Source of the DNA: Sedimentibacter hydroxybenzoicus DSM 7310
GTDB taxonomy: Bacteria > Bacillota > Clostridia > Tissierellales > Sedimentibacteraceae
DNA: 64,000 nt
Direction of reading: 5' to 3'
Assembly (NCBI RefSeq): GCF_013403245.1
Contig: NZ_JACBNQ010000019.1
Coordinates: 1-64,000, forward strand
Shown here in pieces: positions 17,660 through 26,758 of the stretch. Under the pieces are notes generated by a model. The model was not told where the DNA came from, did no database searches, and worked only from the letters and a program-made list of their open reading frames with translations. Made by a program: the position numbers and the translations under genes. The stretch's first letter is position 1, and the number at the start of each line of letters is the position of its first letter.

Positions 17660-17694
17660 CCATATAAAAAAATAAACCGCTCTCAATAAGAGCG
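17660..17694 (-). terminator. terminator of the ferritin-like gene
   Basis: Stem CGCTCT / AGAGCG (17678-17683 with 17689-17694) is followed on the minus strand by GTTTATTTTTTTATA. It overlaps the last codons of the ferritin-like gene. Confidence 0.65.
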
Positions 17695-18219
17695 ATTAAA
17701 TAGCTGCTGATACATTTCAGTGAAAATTTGTATATGGCGTTCTTCGTCAAGTATGATGCGATTCAGTATTTCTACTATATTTGGATCACAAATTGTGTGT
17801 GCCTGTCTGCTGTATTTGCAAATTGCTGCTTTTTCTGCTTCTATAGATTCTGCTATCAGTGCACTCAGCTCTTTAGGATAACCTATATAGGAAGGTGACC
17901 ACCAACGCTTACATGATCTTCCGCTCCACAGCCTCGGGTCTGCTCCAAGCAGAAAGGCAAGCTCAGCGAATATATTTAAATGATGCATTTCAACGATGCT
18001 GATATGATGAAAGCATGTTGATATTGAACTGAATTCCTTTCTCGTCACAACTGATATATAAAAGTATCGGGCAACATCGCTGATCTCGGAAACGACATCC
18101 CCTATGTTACTAAGCATTTCACAGGCATAAATGGGATTTGGACCGTCCACTTGTACTGTCGGATATGGTTTCCCTACAATATAGTTACACTCATTTGGGC
18201 TGTAATAGCTCACTTTCAT
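17683..18219 (-). CDS. ferritin-like (rubrerythrin-type) protein
   Basis: A 178-residue four-helix protein. Candidate diiron ligands are present: EISDVARYFY, ISIVEMHHLNIFAELAFLLG (E-x-x-H type), a helix with EAEKAAICKYSRQA, and DEERHIQIFTEMYQQL near the C-terminus. This spacing fits the ferritin-like/rubrerythrin fold. No rubredoxin zinc-ribbon is present. Related clostridial proteins occur among sporulation and coat genes, but a specific role cannot be read here. The N-terminal 30 residues are unusual (MKVSYYSPNECNYIVGKPYP). Confidence 0.75.
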   Translation of the reverse strand: MKVSYYSPNECNYIVGKPYPTVQVDGPNPIYACEMLSNIGDVVSEISDVARYFYISVVTRKEFSSISTCFHHISIVEMHHLNIFAELAFLLGADPRLWSGRSCKRWWSPSYIGYPKELSALIAESIEAEKAAICKYSRQAHTICDPNIVEILNRIILDEERHIQIFTEMYQQLFNRSY

Positions 18220-18303
18220 TCCTCCCCATAGTCAATATATTATATTTTATTCGTAAAAGCGGGAGAATATGATAGAGAAAGGTTAAAGTGCTAAAATTCC
18301 TGA

Positions 18304-18912
18304 CTACAACATTGACTCAATTTGCTTTTTTGATTTCTTATCCAATATTTCACCTGTAAGAGCTTTAAAAATATAATTCTCTATTTCATCGGTCGATTGT
18401 TGTTTTCTGACAATTGCAAGAATCTCTAATATATCGAGCAATATTAGCTTTCGCATTGTTTCTTTAACATCCATAATATTAACAGATATAAGATTATTTG
18501 CAATTTTAGAGTGAAGGTGACTCTTATAAGGTACTATATTATGTAATTCCTGAATACATTGGCGCACAGTTATTGGTTTTTCATCATTCAAAAGCGAGAG
18601 ATAATCATCTATCACATCGTCAATTCTATTGTCCTTATCCCATTTTGCATTATCTGCTATAAGCATGAGACCGATACTTCTCTGATAAGAATTTTCACTT
18701 TTCATTTTTTTGCAGAATATATCCCAAAATGGATACACATCATCGAAATATAAAGAGCGATTCCGCAGCATCAATAATGATTGATACCTGATTTTGTCAT
18801 CCTTTTCTGATAACCATTCAACAAGTTGTGATAAATCACTTTTATCAATGCCTTTTGAAGCTTCTTTTAAGTCGTTCTTATTAATTGACATAAGGCTTTC
18901 AACTGTAATCAT
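18304..18912 (-). CDS. hypothetical helical-repeat protein
   Basis: A 202-residue soluble helical protein with HEAT-like repeats (LVEWLSEKDDKIRYQSLLML, then SENSYQRSIGLMLIADNAKW and ITVRQCIQELHNIVPYKSHL). There is no signal peptide or catalytic motif. The repeat layout suggests a protein-protein interaction scaffold. It is preceded by GAGGATG and appears to be a single gene. Function is not recognised. Confidence 0.75.
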   Translation of the reverse strand: MITVESLMSINKNDLKEASKGIDKSDLSQLVEWLSEKDDKIRYQSLLMLRNRSLYFDDVYPFWDIFCKKMKSENSYQRSIGLMLIADNAKWDKDNRIDDVIDDYLSLLNDEKPITVRQCIQELHNIVPYKSHLHSKIANNLISVNIMDVKETMRKLILLDILEILAIVRKQQSTDEIENYIFKALTGEILDKKSKKQIESML

Positions 18913-19191
18913 TTTGAATCATCCTCCTTCATTTTGAGTATTGTTATACTCATGATAACACTATATAAGAGCTAAATATTTAAGTCAATATTTTAATTCT
19001 AATTTTTGGAAATATGCTTTTTGCAATTGATTTATAATAGTATCTGTACCGAGACTGTAATCTCTTCAAAAATCAACATAAAAAAATTATATTATTCTCT
19101 TCTGGCTTAACTTAAAACATAAAAATCCAGAATATAAATTAAAATATACGCAATAATAAAAATGCATAATAACTGAAAGGAGAAAAATCAT

Positions 19192-19377
19192 ATGTCAAAT
19201 TTAAATCAAATGGAATTACAGAACTTAAGGCATCTAATCGGTGCCCACGAAACTACGGCTAATAAATTAGACGCTATGGCACAGCAATGCCAGGATCCAC
19301 AGATTAGTCAAATGCTTAAAACCGACGCCAATGCTGCAAGACAAAGCAAACAAAAGTTAATGACATTTTTACAATAA
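19192..19377 (+). CDS. small spore-coat-like protein
   Basis: A 61-residue acid- and Gln-rich helical protein (MELQNLRHLIGAHETTANKL ... QISQMLKTDANAARQSKQKL). It directly precedes a CotF-domain gene (13 bases between stop and start) and has a strong AAAGGAG. Its helix pattern resembles one helical half of a CotF/ferritin-like coat protein. Together the two genes look like a split coat-protein pair, as seen in other Clostridia. Confidence 0.8.
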   Translation: MSNLNQMELQNLRHLIGAHETTANKLDAMAQQCQDPQISQMLKTDANAARQSKQKLMTFLQ

Positions 19378-19390
19378 GGAGGTAATTTAT

Positions 19391-19639
19391 ATGAACGAAA
19401 AAGATATTATGAATGATTGTTTATCAATGATTAAGGGGAGTTTGACAGGTTATGCGGCAATCATTTCCGAAACCGACAATCCTCAGTTACGCCAAACATT
19501 CCAGGAAATGAGAGATATGGATGAGCAACGTCAGTATGAGCTTTATCAGACTGCTAAGCAGAAAGGATATTATCAACCTGCTCAGCCTGCTTCGGAAAAT
19601 GACATAATGATGATCAAAAATCAATTATCACAAGGATAA
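19391..19639 (+). CDS. CotF-domain spore coat protein
   Basis: An 82-residue protein matching the coat F domain: IMNDCLSMIKGSLTGYAAII, then SETDNPQLRQTFQEMRDMDE and QRQYELYQTAKQKGYYQPAQ. Such small proteins assemble in the spore coat. It forms an operon with the 61-residue gene upstream, is preceded by AAGGAGG and is followed by a strong terminator. A sporulation-specific sigma factor would be expected, but no clear sigma-K or sigma-G promoter could be identified. Confidence 0.88.
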   Translation: MNEKDIMNDCLSMIKGSLTGYAAIISETDNPQLRQTFQEMRDMDEQRQYELYQTAKQKGYYQPAQPASENDIMMIKNQLSQG

Positions 19640-19644
19640 TATAC

Positions 19645-19680
19645 AAAAAATTGCCTCTATTTTATGAGGCAATTTTTTAT
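19645..19680 (+). terminator. terminator after the coat gene pair
   Basis: AAAAAATTGCCTC and GAGGCAATTTTTT form a 13-base stem with a short loop, ending in a T run. It also serves the converging gene on the other strand, whose stop is at 19723. Confidence 0.85.
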
Positions 19681-19722
19681 ACTATTTATATTCTAATGCA
19701 GTATTTTCATATTATTTGAACG

Positions 19723-20259
19723 CTAAACCATAACGTCTATGGAAGAACCGCTTCCTCCGGCAAAATTTGCAGTTGACATTTCAGATGTACCTGCATCTGT
19801 ATATGCCCTATAGTTTTCGGAATCTCCTATCTCTTTTTCTTCACAAACTGCAGCCCTTACCACATTTAAACGCTCAGATTGCTTTCTGTTATATACTTTC
19901 GATTTGTATCTCTTGCTTAAACACTGCTCTTCTTCTCTTTTTTCCGCACGTCTTTCCTGCTTAATACGTTCTTTCATTCGTTTTTCGTTATTAAGCTTGA
20001 TTATTTTTTCATCGGCCTTTCTCATGACATTTTTTATTCTTGCAATAGCAGCTTTTATCTGCGATTCATCTCCGCCGCTTTTACTGATTTTGTATATTTC
20101 TCTTCTGAGATTACTTTTTAGCATAATAATAGCACCTCTGGATTCTGCCGATGCTAACTTTGAAAGATATCGTGCAGAGGAAACATTTCCGGAAGCAAGT
20201 TTATTGTAATCTATGCCATTGCTATTAGAATATCCGAGACCTGAAAATTTGGTAATCAT
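19723..20259 (-). CDS. hypothetical protein
   Basis: A 178-residue protein, not recognised. It opens with MITKFSGLGYSNSNGIDYNK, has a helical middle (about 40-120) extremely rich in Lys, Arg and Glu (likely coiled coil) and a low-complexity Gly/Ser end (FAGGSGSSIDVMV). The start is set at 20259 because AGGAG lies 7 bases upstream; an in-frame upstream extension of 16 residues has no ribosome site. Its position beside the coat genes may hint at a spore role, but this is only neighbourhood. Confidence 0.7.
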   Translation of the reverse strand: MITKFSGLGYSNSNGIDYNKLASGNVSSARYLSKLASAESRGAIIMLKSNLRREIYKISKSGGDESQIKAAIARIKNVMRKADEKIIKLNNEKRMKERIKQERRAEKREEEQCLSKRYKSKVYNRKQSERLNVVRAAVCEEKEIGDSENYRAYTDAGTSEMSTANFAGGSGSSIDVMV

Positions 20260-20351
20260 TTTTTTCTCCTGATTATTACTGAATATATCCACAATGTATA
20301 TATTCAATATATATATCGGTATAATCTTAAAAAATTTTATGATAAATTATT

Positions 20352-20762
20352 TTAATCTATCTTTTCTTTTTTGTAACTAAGCAGTCTTTTTTCCAATGTA
20401 CCAGTATGAAGCTCGAAAAGGTGATTGTCATAATCATGAAAATATATTGATTTACCCTCTCCTTTGACCCTTTTTCTCCCTGTTTTCACCTCTAAGCCAA
20501 GATTTTCTATTTTTTTTAGATACTTTTCATAATCTGACTCATCTATTTTAAACGCTATATGATTATAGCTTTTTTCTGTTTCCTTCCCTTCCATAACCGC
20601 AATCCAAAGGTCATTTATCAAGAAAAATTTTTCTTTAGATACAGAAAATTCTTTGCCGTCGCTTGAATAAACTTCTTTGGCTTCAAAAATTTCTTTAAAG
20701 AATGTTGCTGCTTTATCTAAATTTTTTACAATAAAAGTAATATGACTAATTCCGGAAATCAA
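20352..20762 (-). CDS. fosX: FosX-type fosfomycin resistance hydrolase
   Basis: A 136-residue glyoxalase-fold enzyme that would open the epoxide of fosfomycin with water in an Mn-dependent reaction. ISGISHITFIVKNLDKAATF at the N-terminus, FSVSKEKFFLINDLWIAVME, NHIAFKIDESDYEKYLKKIE and SIYFHDYDNHLFELHTGTLE follow the Listeria FosX pattern. The metal ligands His (GISHITF), His (YNHIAF) and Glu (LFELHTG) are in place. The start at TTG 20762 is preferred because AAGGGG sits 8 bases before it and the protein then begins (M)ISGISH as in FosX; a GTG nine bases upstream overlaps that site. It follows the deacylase gene with almost no gap. Confidence 0.92.
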   Translation of the reverse strand: MISGISHITFIVKNLDKAATFFKEIFEAKEVYSSDGKEFSVSKEKFFLINDLWIAVMEGKETEKSYNHIAFKIDESDYEKYLKKIENLGLEVKTGRKRVKGEGKSIYFHDYDNHLFELHTGTLEKRLLSYKKEKID

Positions 20763-20774
20763 CTTATTCACCCC

Positions 20775-21728
20775 TTATAATTTAGATAGTAATTCGATAT
20801 CTTTCGGATTGCGGAGACGTTGATGCTTTAGAATCGGTACATTGTATTTTTCTCCAAGCGAACGTACAAGATTCTTATAACAGCCTTTCATTTTATCATG
20901 GAAGGCAATCATCTCGATACCATCTTTAATAGCTTCTGCCGCATTTGATGCAAAAGCAAGTCCATTTTCGCCTTCATATTCTCCGGATACGAGCCATTGA
21001 TTTGCAATTATATGGGATACACCGAATGCTTCTCCATCCCAATCTGCAAATACTGCCTCAGCAAAGTTAGGATCAAAATGAACGCCGCCGACACAAAGAA
21101 CGTTATGTATATTTTTCTCGTCATCGTTGAAAACTTCTGTCAGCGCATTTGCCAGTGCGGTACAGGCGGTACGGTCTGCCCAGCTTTCTTCTATACTCCC
21201 GACCTCAATATCCATCATAGGTACAGGATATTGGAGAATAAGCTGCGGTGAACTTTCCGTTGTTCCAGACCAATGGGTTGCTTCTGTCACAACCTTGTAC
21301 TCGTCAAGCTTAAGCTCCCTGCGGTTTCTCTCCAATCCAAGCAATAAATTTCTCATATACTTGGGATTTATGGGACCGTAAATGCCTGAATTGACATCCC
21401 CAATGGAATGAACCGTCAGAACCTTCGGCGGAGCACTTCCGCCTTCATGCCATGTTACCATTCCAGCTACATCGCAATCACCAAAATACTTATTCATCTC
21501 CGGAAGATATTTTACATAATTCAAGCAAACCGGAACCTCAGTGGGAACAAAATAATATATATTTTCCCCCTCATCCTTATGCATCATAACCTTACGTCCG
21601 TCAAATGTAATATCGGATGGAGCAATCATTCCTTTTTCATTTAATATCTCCCATACCATGCGAGAGACCAATCCTTTACGCTCTTCTTCATTGCAGATAT
21701 AGTACACTGCTTTTTTACCTGAAACCAT
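20775..21728 (-). CDS. archaeal/plant-type D-aminoacyl-tRNA deacylase (DTD2/GEK1-like)
   Basis: A 317-residue protein matching the DtdA/GEK1 family rather than the common bacterial DTD1. Ordered motifs are VLTVHSIGDVNSGIYGP, VVTEATHWSGTTESSPQL, MDIEVGSIEESWADRTACTA and VLCVGGVHFDPNFAEAV, which carry the His and Glu residues typical of the family. The known role is removing D-amino acids or aldehyde adducts from mischarged tRNA. DTD2 homologues are typical of Archaea and plants and infrequent in bacteria. It forms a two-gene unit with fosX. Some substitutions from the archaeal consensus mean the substrate should be treated as open. Confidence 0.8.
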   Translation of the reverse strand: MVSGKKAVYYICNEEERKGLVSRMVWEILNEKGMIAPSDITFDGRKVMMHKDEGENIYYFVPTEVPVCLNYVKYLPEMNKYFGDCDVAGMVTWHEGGSAPPKVLTVHSIGDVNSGIYGPINPKYMRNLLLGLERNRRELKLDEYKVVTEATHWSGTTESSPQLILQYPVPMMDIEVGSIEESWADRTACTALANALTEVFNDDEKNIHNVLCVGGVHFDPNFAEAVFADWDGEAFGVSHIIANQWLVSGEYEGENGLAFASNAAEAIKDGIEMIAFHDKMKGCYKNLVRSLGEKYNVPILKHQRLRNPKDIELLSKL

Positions 21729-21873
21729 AATATTTCTCCATTCGTATAAATTTGCATTGCATATAAGATCCTTATAATATGAAGCATGCTTGAAATACTC
21801 ATGCTTTTGATTTTTTAGGTATTATATAGCTAATTTACATCTGCGTCAATAGCAGCTTAAAATTAACACAAGA

Positions 21874-21913
21874 GCCCAGTTGATAACTTATTAACGCAGG
21901 TTATCAATTGGGC
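21874..21913. terminator. strong hairpin between the NhaC and deacylase genes
   Basis: A 14-base stem, GCCCAGTTGATAAC (21874-21887) with GTTATCAATTGGGC (21900-21913), has one G-U-type mismatch. It lies downstream of the NhaC gene on the minus strand and upstream of the deacylase gene. The T run is short on either side, so it may be a weak terminator or a processing structure. Confidence 0.55.
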
Positions 21914-21979
21914 CTTTATAAATATCTATTAACTTTTCACTATAACAAATCTAATTTTATAGTATTAGCACTTTTGCAT

Positions 21980-23509
21980 TTATTTAGAAGTAGCCTCATG
22001 TTCTGACGGCACCCACAGTTTGCTTTTACGTTGTACAAAGAGTATTAAAGATAGCAATCCAAAGGAGACAACAAGTGTAAGAATCAGATTACCTTTGGAG
22101 AAGCCTGCTGCAAAATATCCAATCACTGCACAAATACCACCAACAATGCAGTACGGCAATTGTGTTTCAACATGTTTGATGTGATCACATCCTGCTGATG
22201 CTGAAGCCAAAATAGTGGTGTCAGAAATAGGTGAGCAATGGTCCCCCCATACACTACCGCCCAAAACCGATGACATGCTTACTACTAAAAGTTCCGGAGC
22301 AGCCACTTCACAAATAGTAAATACTAACGGCATTAGAATACCAAATGTGCCCCAGCTGGTGCCGGTAGCAAAGCTTAGTGCCGCAGCAACCAAGAATATA
22401 ATTCCGGGTATAAGACCCAAAGGCATACCGCTTTCAGCAACCATATTTCCAACAAAGATGCCTGTGCCCAGCAAATGACGGCAGCAGCCTCCGATGGTCC
22501 ATGCCAAAATCAATATAATGCTGACTTCTACCATGCTTTTTGCACCATCATTAATACCCTTCATGAACTTACGAAAAGGTACTGTCTTTCGAGGTACAGT
22601 CATGACAAAAGCCACTATGAGAGCCACGAAGCAGCCGGCCTGCAGGGATACACTGGTTGAGCAATATGAAAAAGCCTCAATAAATCCACGACCATTCCAA
22701 AATCCGCCTGTATAAAGCATAAATACGAGCGTAACAAGAATCAGTACTGCTAGAGGCAGGAACATATCAATAATTCTGCCATTCTTATTTATCTCTGTGG
22801 GCTGATCTATAGATCCTAAATCTCCGGTTGTATCTGCTTTTAACTCTGAAAGATACATTGGTCCAAAGTCATTTTTAGGAAATGAAAAGTAAATTACCAG
22901 TACTATAGAAATAAAGCAATACAGATTGAAAGGTACCGTTGCAAGAAATGCTTCCATCGTACTATTGAATGTTGTATTCTCCGGTATTGTGGAGCTTATA
23001 CCTGCAACCCATATGCCCATTGGCACCAGACAACAAACAGGTGCTGCAGTTGCATCAAGAATATATGCCAGTTTAGCACGACTAAGCTTATTACCATCCG
23101 TGATTGGCTTCATTATAGCTCCTGTAGTTAAATTATGAAATGTATCACTGAGGAACAAAGAAGATCCAACGATTAATGTGGCAAGATTGGTACTGGTTTT
23201 TGTTTTGATACGATGCTGTGCCCAATCGCTTACAGCATGCTGACCTCCTGTAAGGGTAACTACTTCAATAACGGCACCCAACATACCAAGCACAATCAAC
23301 AGTCCAATGTCTACTTGATTCATAAGTAGATTGAAAGTAGTAATTATTGTACCCATAAATAAATTCTGACCTAAAGCTACTGTGTATATGACAGTCCCGG
23401 ACAAAATACCTATAACCAATGATAATATTACTTCTTTTGTAGCTAACGCAAGAGCTATTGCTACAATAGGCGGGATGATGGATAGCCATCCAACAGAAAC
23501 TAATTCCAT
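21980..23509 (-). CDS. NhaC family Na+/H+ antiporter-like transporter
   Basis: A 509-residue membrane protein with about twelve helices, of the NhaC superfamily (Na+/H+ or amino acid/H+ antiport). The start SVGWLSIIPPIVAIALALAT, GIFVGNMVAESGMPLGLIPG and SVLGGSVWGDHCSPISDTT are hallmark segments. In this operon, between an aminotransferase and downstream genes, a substrate such as an amino acid or keto-acid exchanged for Na+ or H+ is possible. AAGGAGG precedes the ATG. Confidence 0.9.
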   Translation of the reverse strand: MELVSVGWLSIIPPIVAIALALATKEVILSLVIGILSGTVIYTVALGQNLFMGTIITTFNLLMNQVDIGLLIVLGMLGAVIEVVTLTGGQHAVSDWAQHRIKTKTSTNLATLIVGSSLFLSDTFHNLTTGAIMKPITDGNKLSRAKLAYILDATAAPVCCLVPMGIWVAGISSTIPENTTFNSTMEAFLATVPFNLYCFISIVLVIYFSFPKNDFGPMYLSELKADTTGDLGSIDQPTEINKNGRIIDMFLPLAVLILVTLVFMLYTGGFWNGRGFIEAFSYCSTSVSLQAGCFVALIVAFVMTVPRKTVPFRKFMKGINDGAKSMVEVSIILILAWTIGGCCRHLLGTGIFVGNMVAESGMPLGLIPGIIFLVAAALSFATGTSWGTFGILMPLVFTICEVAAPELLVVSMSSVLGGSVWGDHCSPISDTTILASASAGCDHIKHVETQLPYCIVGGICAVIGYFAAGFSKGNLILTLVVSFGLLSLILFVQRKSKLWVPSEHEATSK

Positions 23510-23560
23510 ATAAATTCCTCCTTGTAATAGTTTTATTTACTTGTATTTAATAGCTTAATC

Positions 23561-24757
23561 TCATTGCTGTTTTGATAGCCATTTTGCCGCATATGTGCAT
23601 AGGGAATCGATACCCTGAATTATTTCTTCGTCACTGCTTGTGGAATAGCATACTCTCAATGTATTTCGTGGTTTATCCTGATCAATATAAAATCCGGCAC
23701 CCGGAATCACAGCAACACCATTATCGATGGCATTAAAAGCAAAGTCGTATGTATCGAAACCTTCAGGGAATGTTATTGTAATAAACAGCCCTCCTTCGGG
23801 ATGATTCCATGTCAATCCTTCAGGGGATTTTTCCTCAAGCTGTTGTATCATAACATCTCGTTTATGTTTATAAATATCCTGACATCTCTTCAGATGCTCT
23901 GAAAAATCACTTATCATGCAACGGTATGCAATATACTGGTTTATCATTCCTGCATGTACATCCGTAACTTGCTTAGCCACAGTTATTCTTGTTTCCAGTT
24001 CTTTATCAAAAATCAGGAAACCAATACGTAATCCCGGAGACACAGTCTTAGAAAAACTCCCCCCATACAGAACACGTCCATCTAAATCAAATGACTTAAT
24101 CGGTGGAATGTCCTCGCCATCAAAACGCAATTCACAGTATGGATCATCTTCAAATATGGCAAGGTTGTACTGCTTGGCAAGAGCATATACAGCTTTGCGT
24201 TTTTCCAGACTGTAGGTATAGCCGGTCGGGTTTTGAAAATTAGGTATCACATAGATGATCCTGGCATTGGGATTCTCCAAAATTGCTTTTTCTAGTTCTT
24301 CAATATTTAATCCGTCCTCTTCAAGAGTGACGCCTGCCAATGTACCATAGTATGACCGAAATGTATTGTAGCAGCTGGCAAAGCTTGGTTCTTCTGTAAT
24401 AATTACATCACCTTCGTCTAAAAGGACCTTGGTGGTATAATCACAGGTCTGCTGACCGCCTGCAGTAATCAGAACCTCATTTCTTGTAAAATCAATTTCC
24501 CATCGTTCAGACATATATGTTTTAATTGCATTCCGCAAAGGTTCGTACCCAAGAGAATTTCCGTATTTACAAAGTGTCAAAGGTTCTTCAGCAAAACCTT
24601 CCGCAACAAATTTGGCAAATAGTTCCGGCCTATACGTTTCATTACCTGGATTCCCGTTGGCAAAAGAAATAATTCCGGGCTTGTTAGATGCCTCAGCAAT
24701 ACCTCTTATGAGGGACCTTTGTACCTCAACCATTCTTTTTGCAACATGTAAAGACAT
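23561..24757 (-). CDS. PLP-dependent aminotransferase (aminoadipate/MocR-like class I)
   Basis: A 398-residue fold-type-I aminotransferase. Cofactor residues include the YGNSLGYEPLRNAIKTYMSE start region, the Asn in IPNFQNPTGYTYSLEKRKAV, Asp in FEDDPYCELRF and the Schiff-base Lys in YGGSFSKTVSPGLRIGFLIF. The group includes 2-aminoadipate and branched-chain or aromatic transaminases and the catalytic part of MocR regulators; no HTH is present. It lies between the DapA-type gene (22 bases upstream) and the NhaC gene, so the three probably act together. Confidence 0.9.
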   Translation of the reverse strand: MSLHVAKRMVEVQRSLIRGIAEASNKPGIISFANGNPGNETYRPELFAKFVAEGFAEEPLTLCKYGNSLGYEPLRNAIKTYMSERWEIDFTRNEVLITAGGQQTCDYTTKVLLDEGDVIITEEPSFASCYNTFRSYYGTLAGVTLEEDGLNIEELEKAILENPNARIIYVIPNFQNPTGYTYSLEKRKAVYALAKQYNLAIFEDDPYCELRFDGEDIPPIKSFDLDGRVLYGGSFSKTVSPGLRIGFLIFDKELETRITVAKQVTDVHAGMINQYIAYRCMISDFSEHLKRCQDIYKHKRDVMIQQLEEKSPEGLTWNHPEGGLFITITFPEGFDTYDFAFNAIDNGVAVIPGAGFYIDQDKPRNTLRVCYSTSSDEEIIQGIDSLCTYAAKWLSKQQ

Positions 24758-24778
24758 TAAAATTCCTCCCTATTGACA

Positions 24779-25663
24779 CTACTTTATGATTCCTAAGTTT
24801 GTGAGTTCTCTTTTGAGTTCTTTCTTAAGTTTGTCAGAGGGTTCGTGAAGTGGTGAGGCAACCGGTCCACAGTCAAGACCAATTATGCTCAAAGCATATT
24901 TCAGCGGACCTGGATTAATCTCCTTAAACAACAATTTGAACAGAGGGTAATACTTCATCAAAACTTCTGTTGCCTCGTTGTTTTTACCAACCGAAGCCTT
25001 TTTATAAATTTCGACCCATACATCCGGGACAAGATTTGCAGATGCCATTATACCACCTTTCATTCCCAATAGAATTTCCGAAGTGCACAGAAATTCCTCG
25101 CCGCTCAGCACTGTAATACGATCACCACATGTACGAATCAAATCAATTGCTTGACCTAGATTTGGAGAACACTCTTTTATACCAATGATATTCGGGCAAG
25201 CATCTGCTAAAGCTTTAACCGCTTCCGGTTGGATATTAACGTAGGTTCTATAAGGAATATTGTATATAAGCATCGGCATATTAACAGCAGCATCAAGCCG
25301 CTTATACCAATCAATCATCCCTTCCTGATCTGGGTGAATGTAATATGGCGTCACCACAAGAATTGCATCAGCACCAGCTGCCTTTGCCTTGAGAGCAAAT
25401 TTAGTTGCTTCTCCAATACCCGGCTCCAAGACACCTACAATCACGGGGATACGCCCATTGGAATATTTCACTGCTGATAAAACAGCCTGCTCCCGTACTT
25501 CCATAGTTAATGCTGAGTATTCCCCTGTACCACCAAGAACCAACAAACTGTTAATCCCGCGCTCAATCTGAAAATCTATTAACCTTTTCATGGCTGACTC
25601 ATCAATGGTGTATGCCTCAGTAAGAGGAGTGACAATTGCAGACATAATACCTGTTAAATTCAT
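24779..25663 (-). CDS. DapA-family (dihydrodipicolinate synthase/N-acetylneuraminate lyase superfamily) aldolase
   Basis: A 294-residue class I aldolase. Characteristic segments are LLVLGGTGEYSALTMEVREQ, NIPYRTYVNIQPEAV with the catalytic Tyr, and IIGIKECSPN with the Schiff-base Lys. The substrate-specificity loop differs from canonical DapA. Genomic context (aminotransferase, transporter, LysR regulator) argues for a catabolic lyase of a keto-acid rather than lysine synthesis. Which substrate is not decided by the sequence. Confidence 0.9.
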   Translation of the reverse strand: MNLTGIMSAIVTPLTEAYTIDESAMKRLIDFQIERGINSLLVLGGTGEYSALTMEVREQAVLSAVKYSNGRIPVIVGVLEPGIGEATKFALKAKAAGADAILVVTPYYIHPDQEGMIDWYKRLDAAVNMPMLIYNIPYRTYVNIQPEAVKALADACPNIIGIKECSPNLGQAIDLIRTCGDRITVLSGEEFLCTSEILLGMKGGIMASANLVPDVWVEIYKKASVGKNNEATEVLMKYYPLFKLLFKEINPGPLKYALSIIGLDCGPVASPLHEPSDKLKKELKRELTNLGIIK

Positions 25664-25721
25664 TTTTTGACCTCCACTTTTAAATTCTTTATATTTATTT
25701 TAATTTTGCCATTATGTTAGC

Positions 25722-25750
25722 TTGACATCATTTAGAAACGTTTCTATAAT
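25722..25750 (+). promoter_or_regulatory. promoter of the LysR gene with palindrome in the spacer
   Basis: TTGACA (25722-25727) and TATAAT (25745-25750) are 17 bases apart. The spacer contains AGAAACGTTTCT (25734-25745), a perfect 12-base palindrome suited to be a regulator site. It lies between the divergent LysR and DapA-family genes. Confidence 0.7.
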
Positions 25751-25843
25751 TATTATACTAGAGCCTTGCATATTTAAGAAGAAAGAAGTATTAATAATGA
25801 AATTAAGTATTTCTAATGACCGTATTTTTTGTGGAGGAATACA

Positions 25844-26758
25844 ATGAAATTATCTAAATATGAAGTGTTTATAAAAGTTGTAGAGCTAGGAAGTATATCC
25901 AAAGCTGCTGATTACTGTATGTATACTCAATCTGCAGTAAGCCAGATAATATCCGGCATTGAATCTGAACTGAATATTATCTTACTTAACCGGAGTCATG
26001 CAGGTGTTTCACTTACTACAGAAGGTATGCAGATTTTCCCATTCATAAAAGAAATAGGATTAGCTTATAACGAACTATCTGATAAGGTGTTTAATTTACT
26101 TGGTACTGAAAGCGGCATGATCCGCATTGGATCTTACTCCAGTATTTCTTGTCACCTTCTTTCACCCATAATTAAAGCTTTTTGTAAAGAGTATCCGAAT
26201 ATTAAATTTGAAATACTGCAGGGAGATTATCGAAAAAATGAAAACTGGATTTCAGATGGTACTGTTGATATAGGCTTTGTCGCATTGCCTACAAGAAGTG
26301 AATTTGATATTACTCCATTTATTTCTGACATGATGCTTGCTTTATTACCAAAGGACCATCATATGTCTGAATATGACCGTATACCTCTGTCTATCTTTGC
26401 TGAGGAGCCTTTCGTTTATTTACATCAAGGTACGCAAAAAGAAGTGATAGAAGCCTTTAAAGCTAATAATATAACTCCACGAATTGAATACAGGACAGAA
26501 GATGATTATGTGGCAATGTCAATGGTAGAATCCGGATTAGGGATAAGCATTTTGTCTGAGCTTGTTCTCTATCGGACACCTTATAATATTGTAATAAAAG
26601 AAACGGACCCTCCCCTTTATAGAAATTTGGCAGTAGCAAAAAACTCCAAAAGGAAAACCGCTCTGATTGTTCAGTATTTTTTAGATTTTTTAAAAGAGTA
26701 TCCATATACGAAGACAATAGAAAGCATACTCGCTTCACGCTTGAACATTGCCCAATAA
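25844..26758 (+). CDS. LysR family transcriptional regulator
   Basis: A 304-residue LysR regulator. The HTH (FIKVVELGSISKAADYCMYT, QSAVSQIISGIESELNIILL) is followed by the two-lobed substrate-binding domain (IRIGSYSSISCHLLSPIIKA, VDIGFVALPTR). The ATG at 25844 with GGAGGA five bases before it is the start. It is transcribed away from the DapA-aminotransferase-NhaC operon and, as is usual for the family, should activate or repress that operon in response to a pathway metabolite. Confidence 0.93.
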   Translation: MKLSKYEVFIKVVELGSISKAADYCMYTQSAVSQIISGIESELNIILLNRSHAGVSLTTEGMQIFPFIKEIGLAYNELSDKVFNLLGTESGMIRIGSYSSISCHLLSPIIKAFCKEYPNIKFEILQGDYRKNENWISDGTVDIGFVALPTRSEFDITPFISDMMLALLPKDHHMSEYDRIPLSIFAEEPFVYLHQGTQKEVIEAFKANNITPRIEYRTEDDYVAMSMVESGLGISILSELVLYRTPYNIVIKETDPPLYRNLAVAKNSKRKTALIVQYFLDFLKEYPYTKTIESILASRLNIAQ

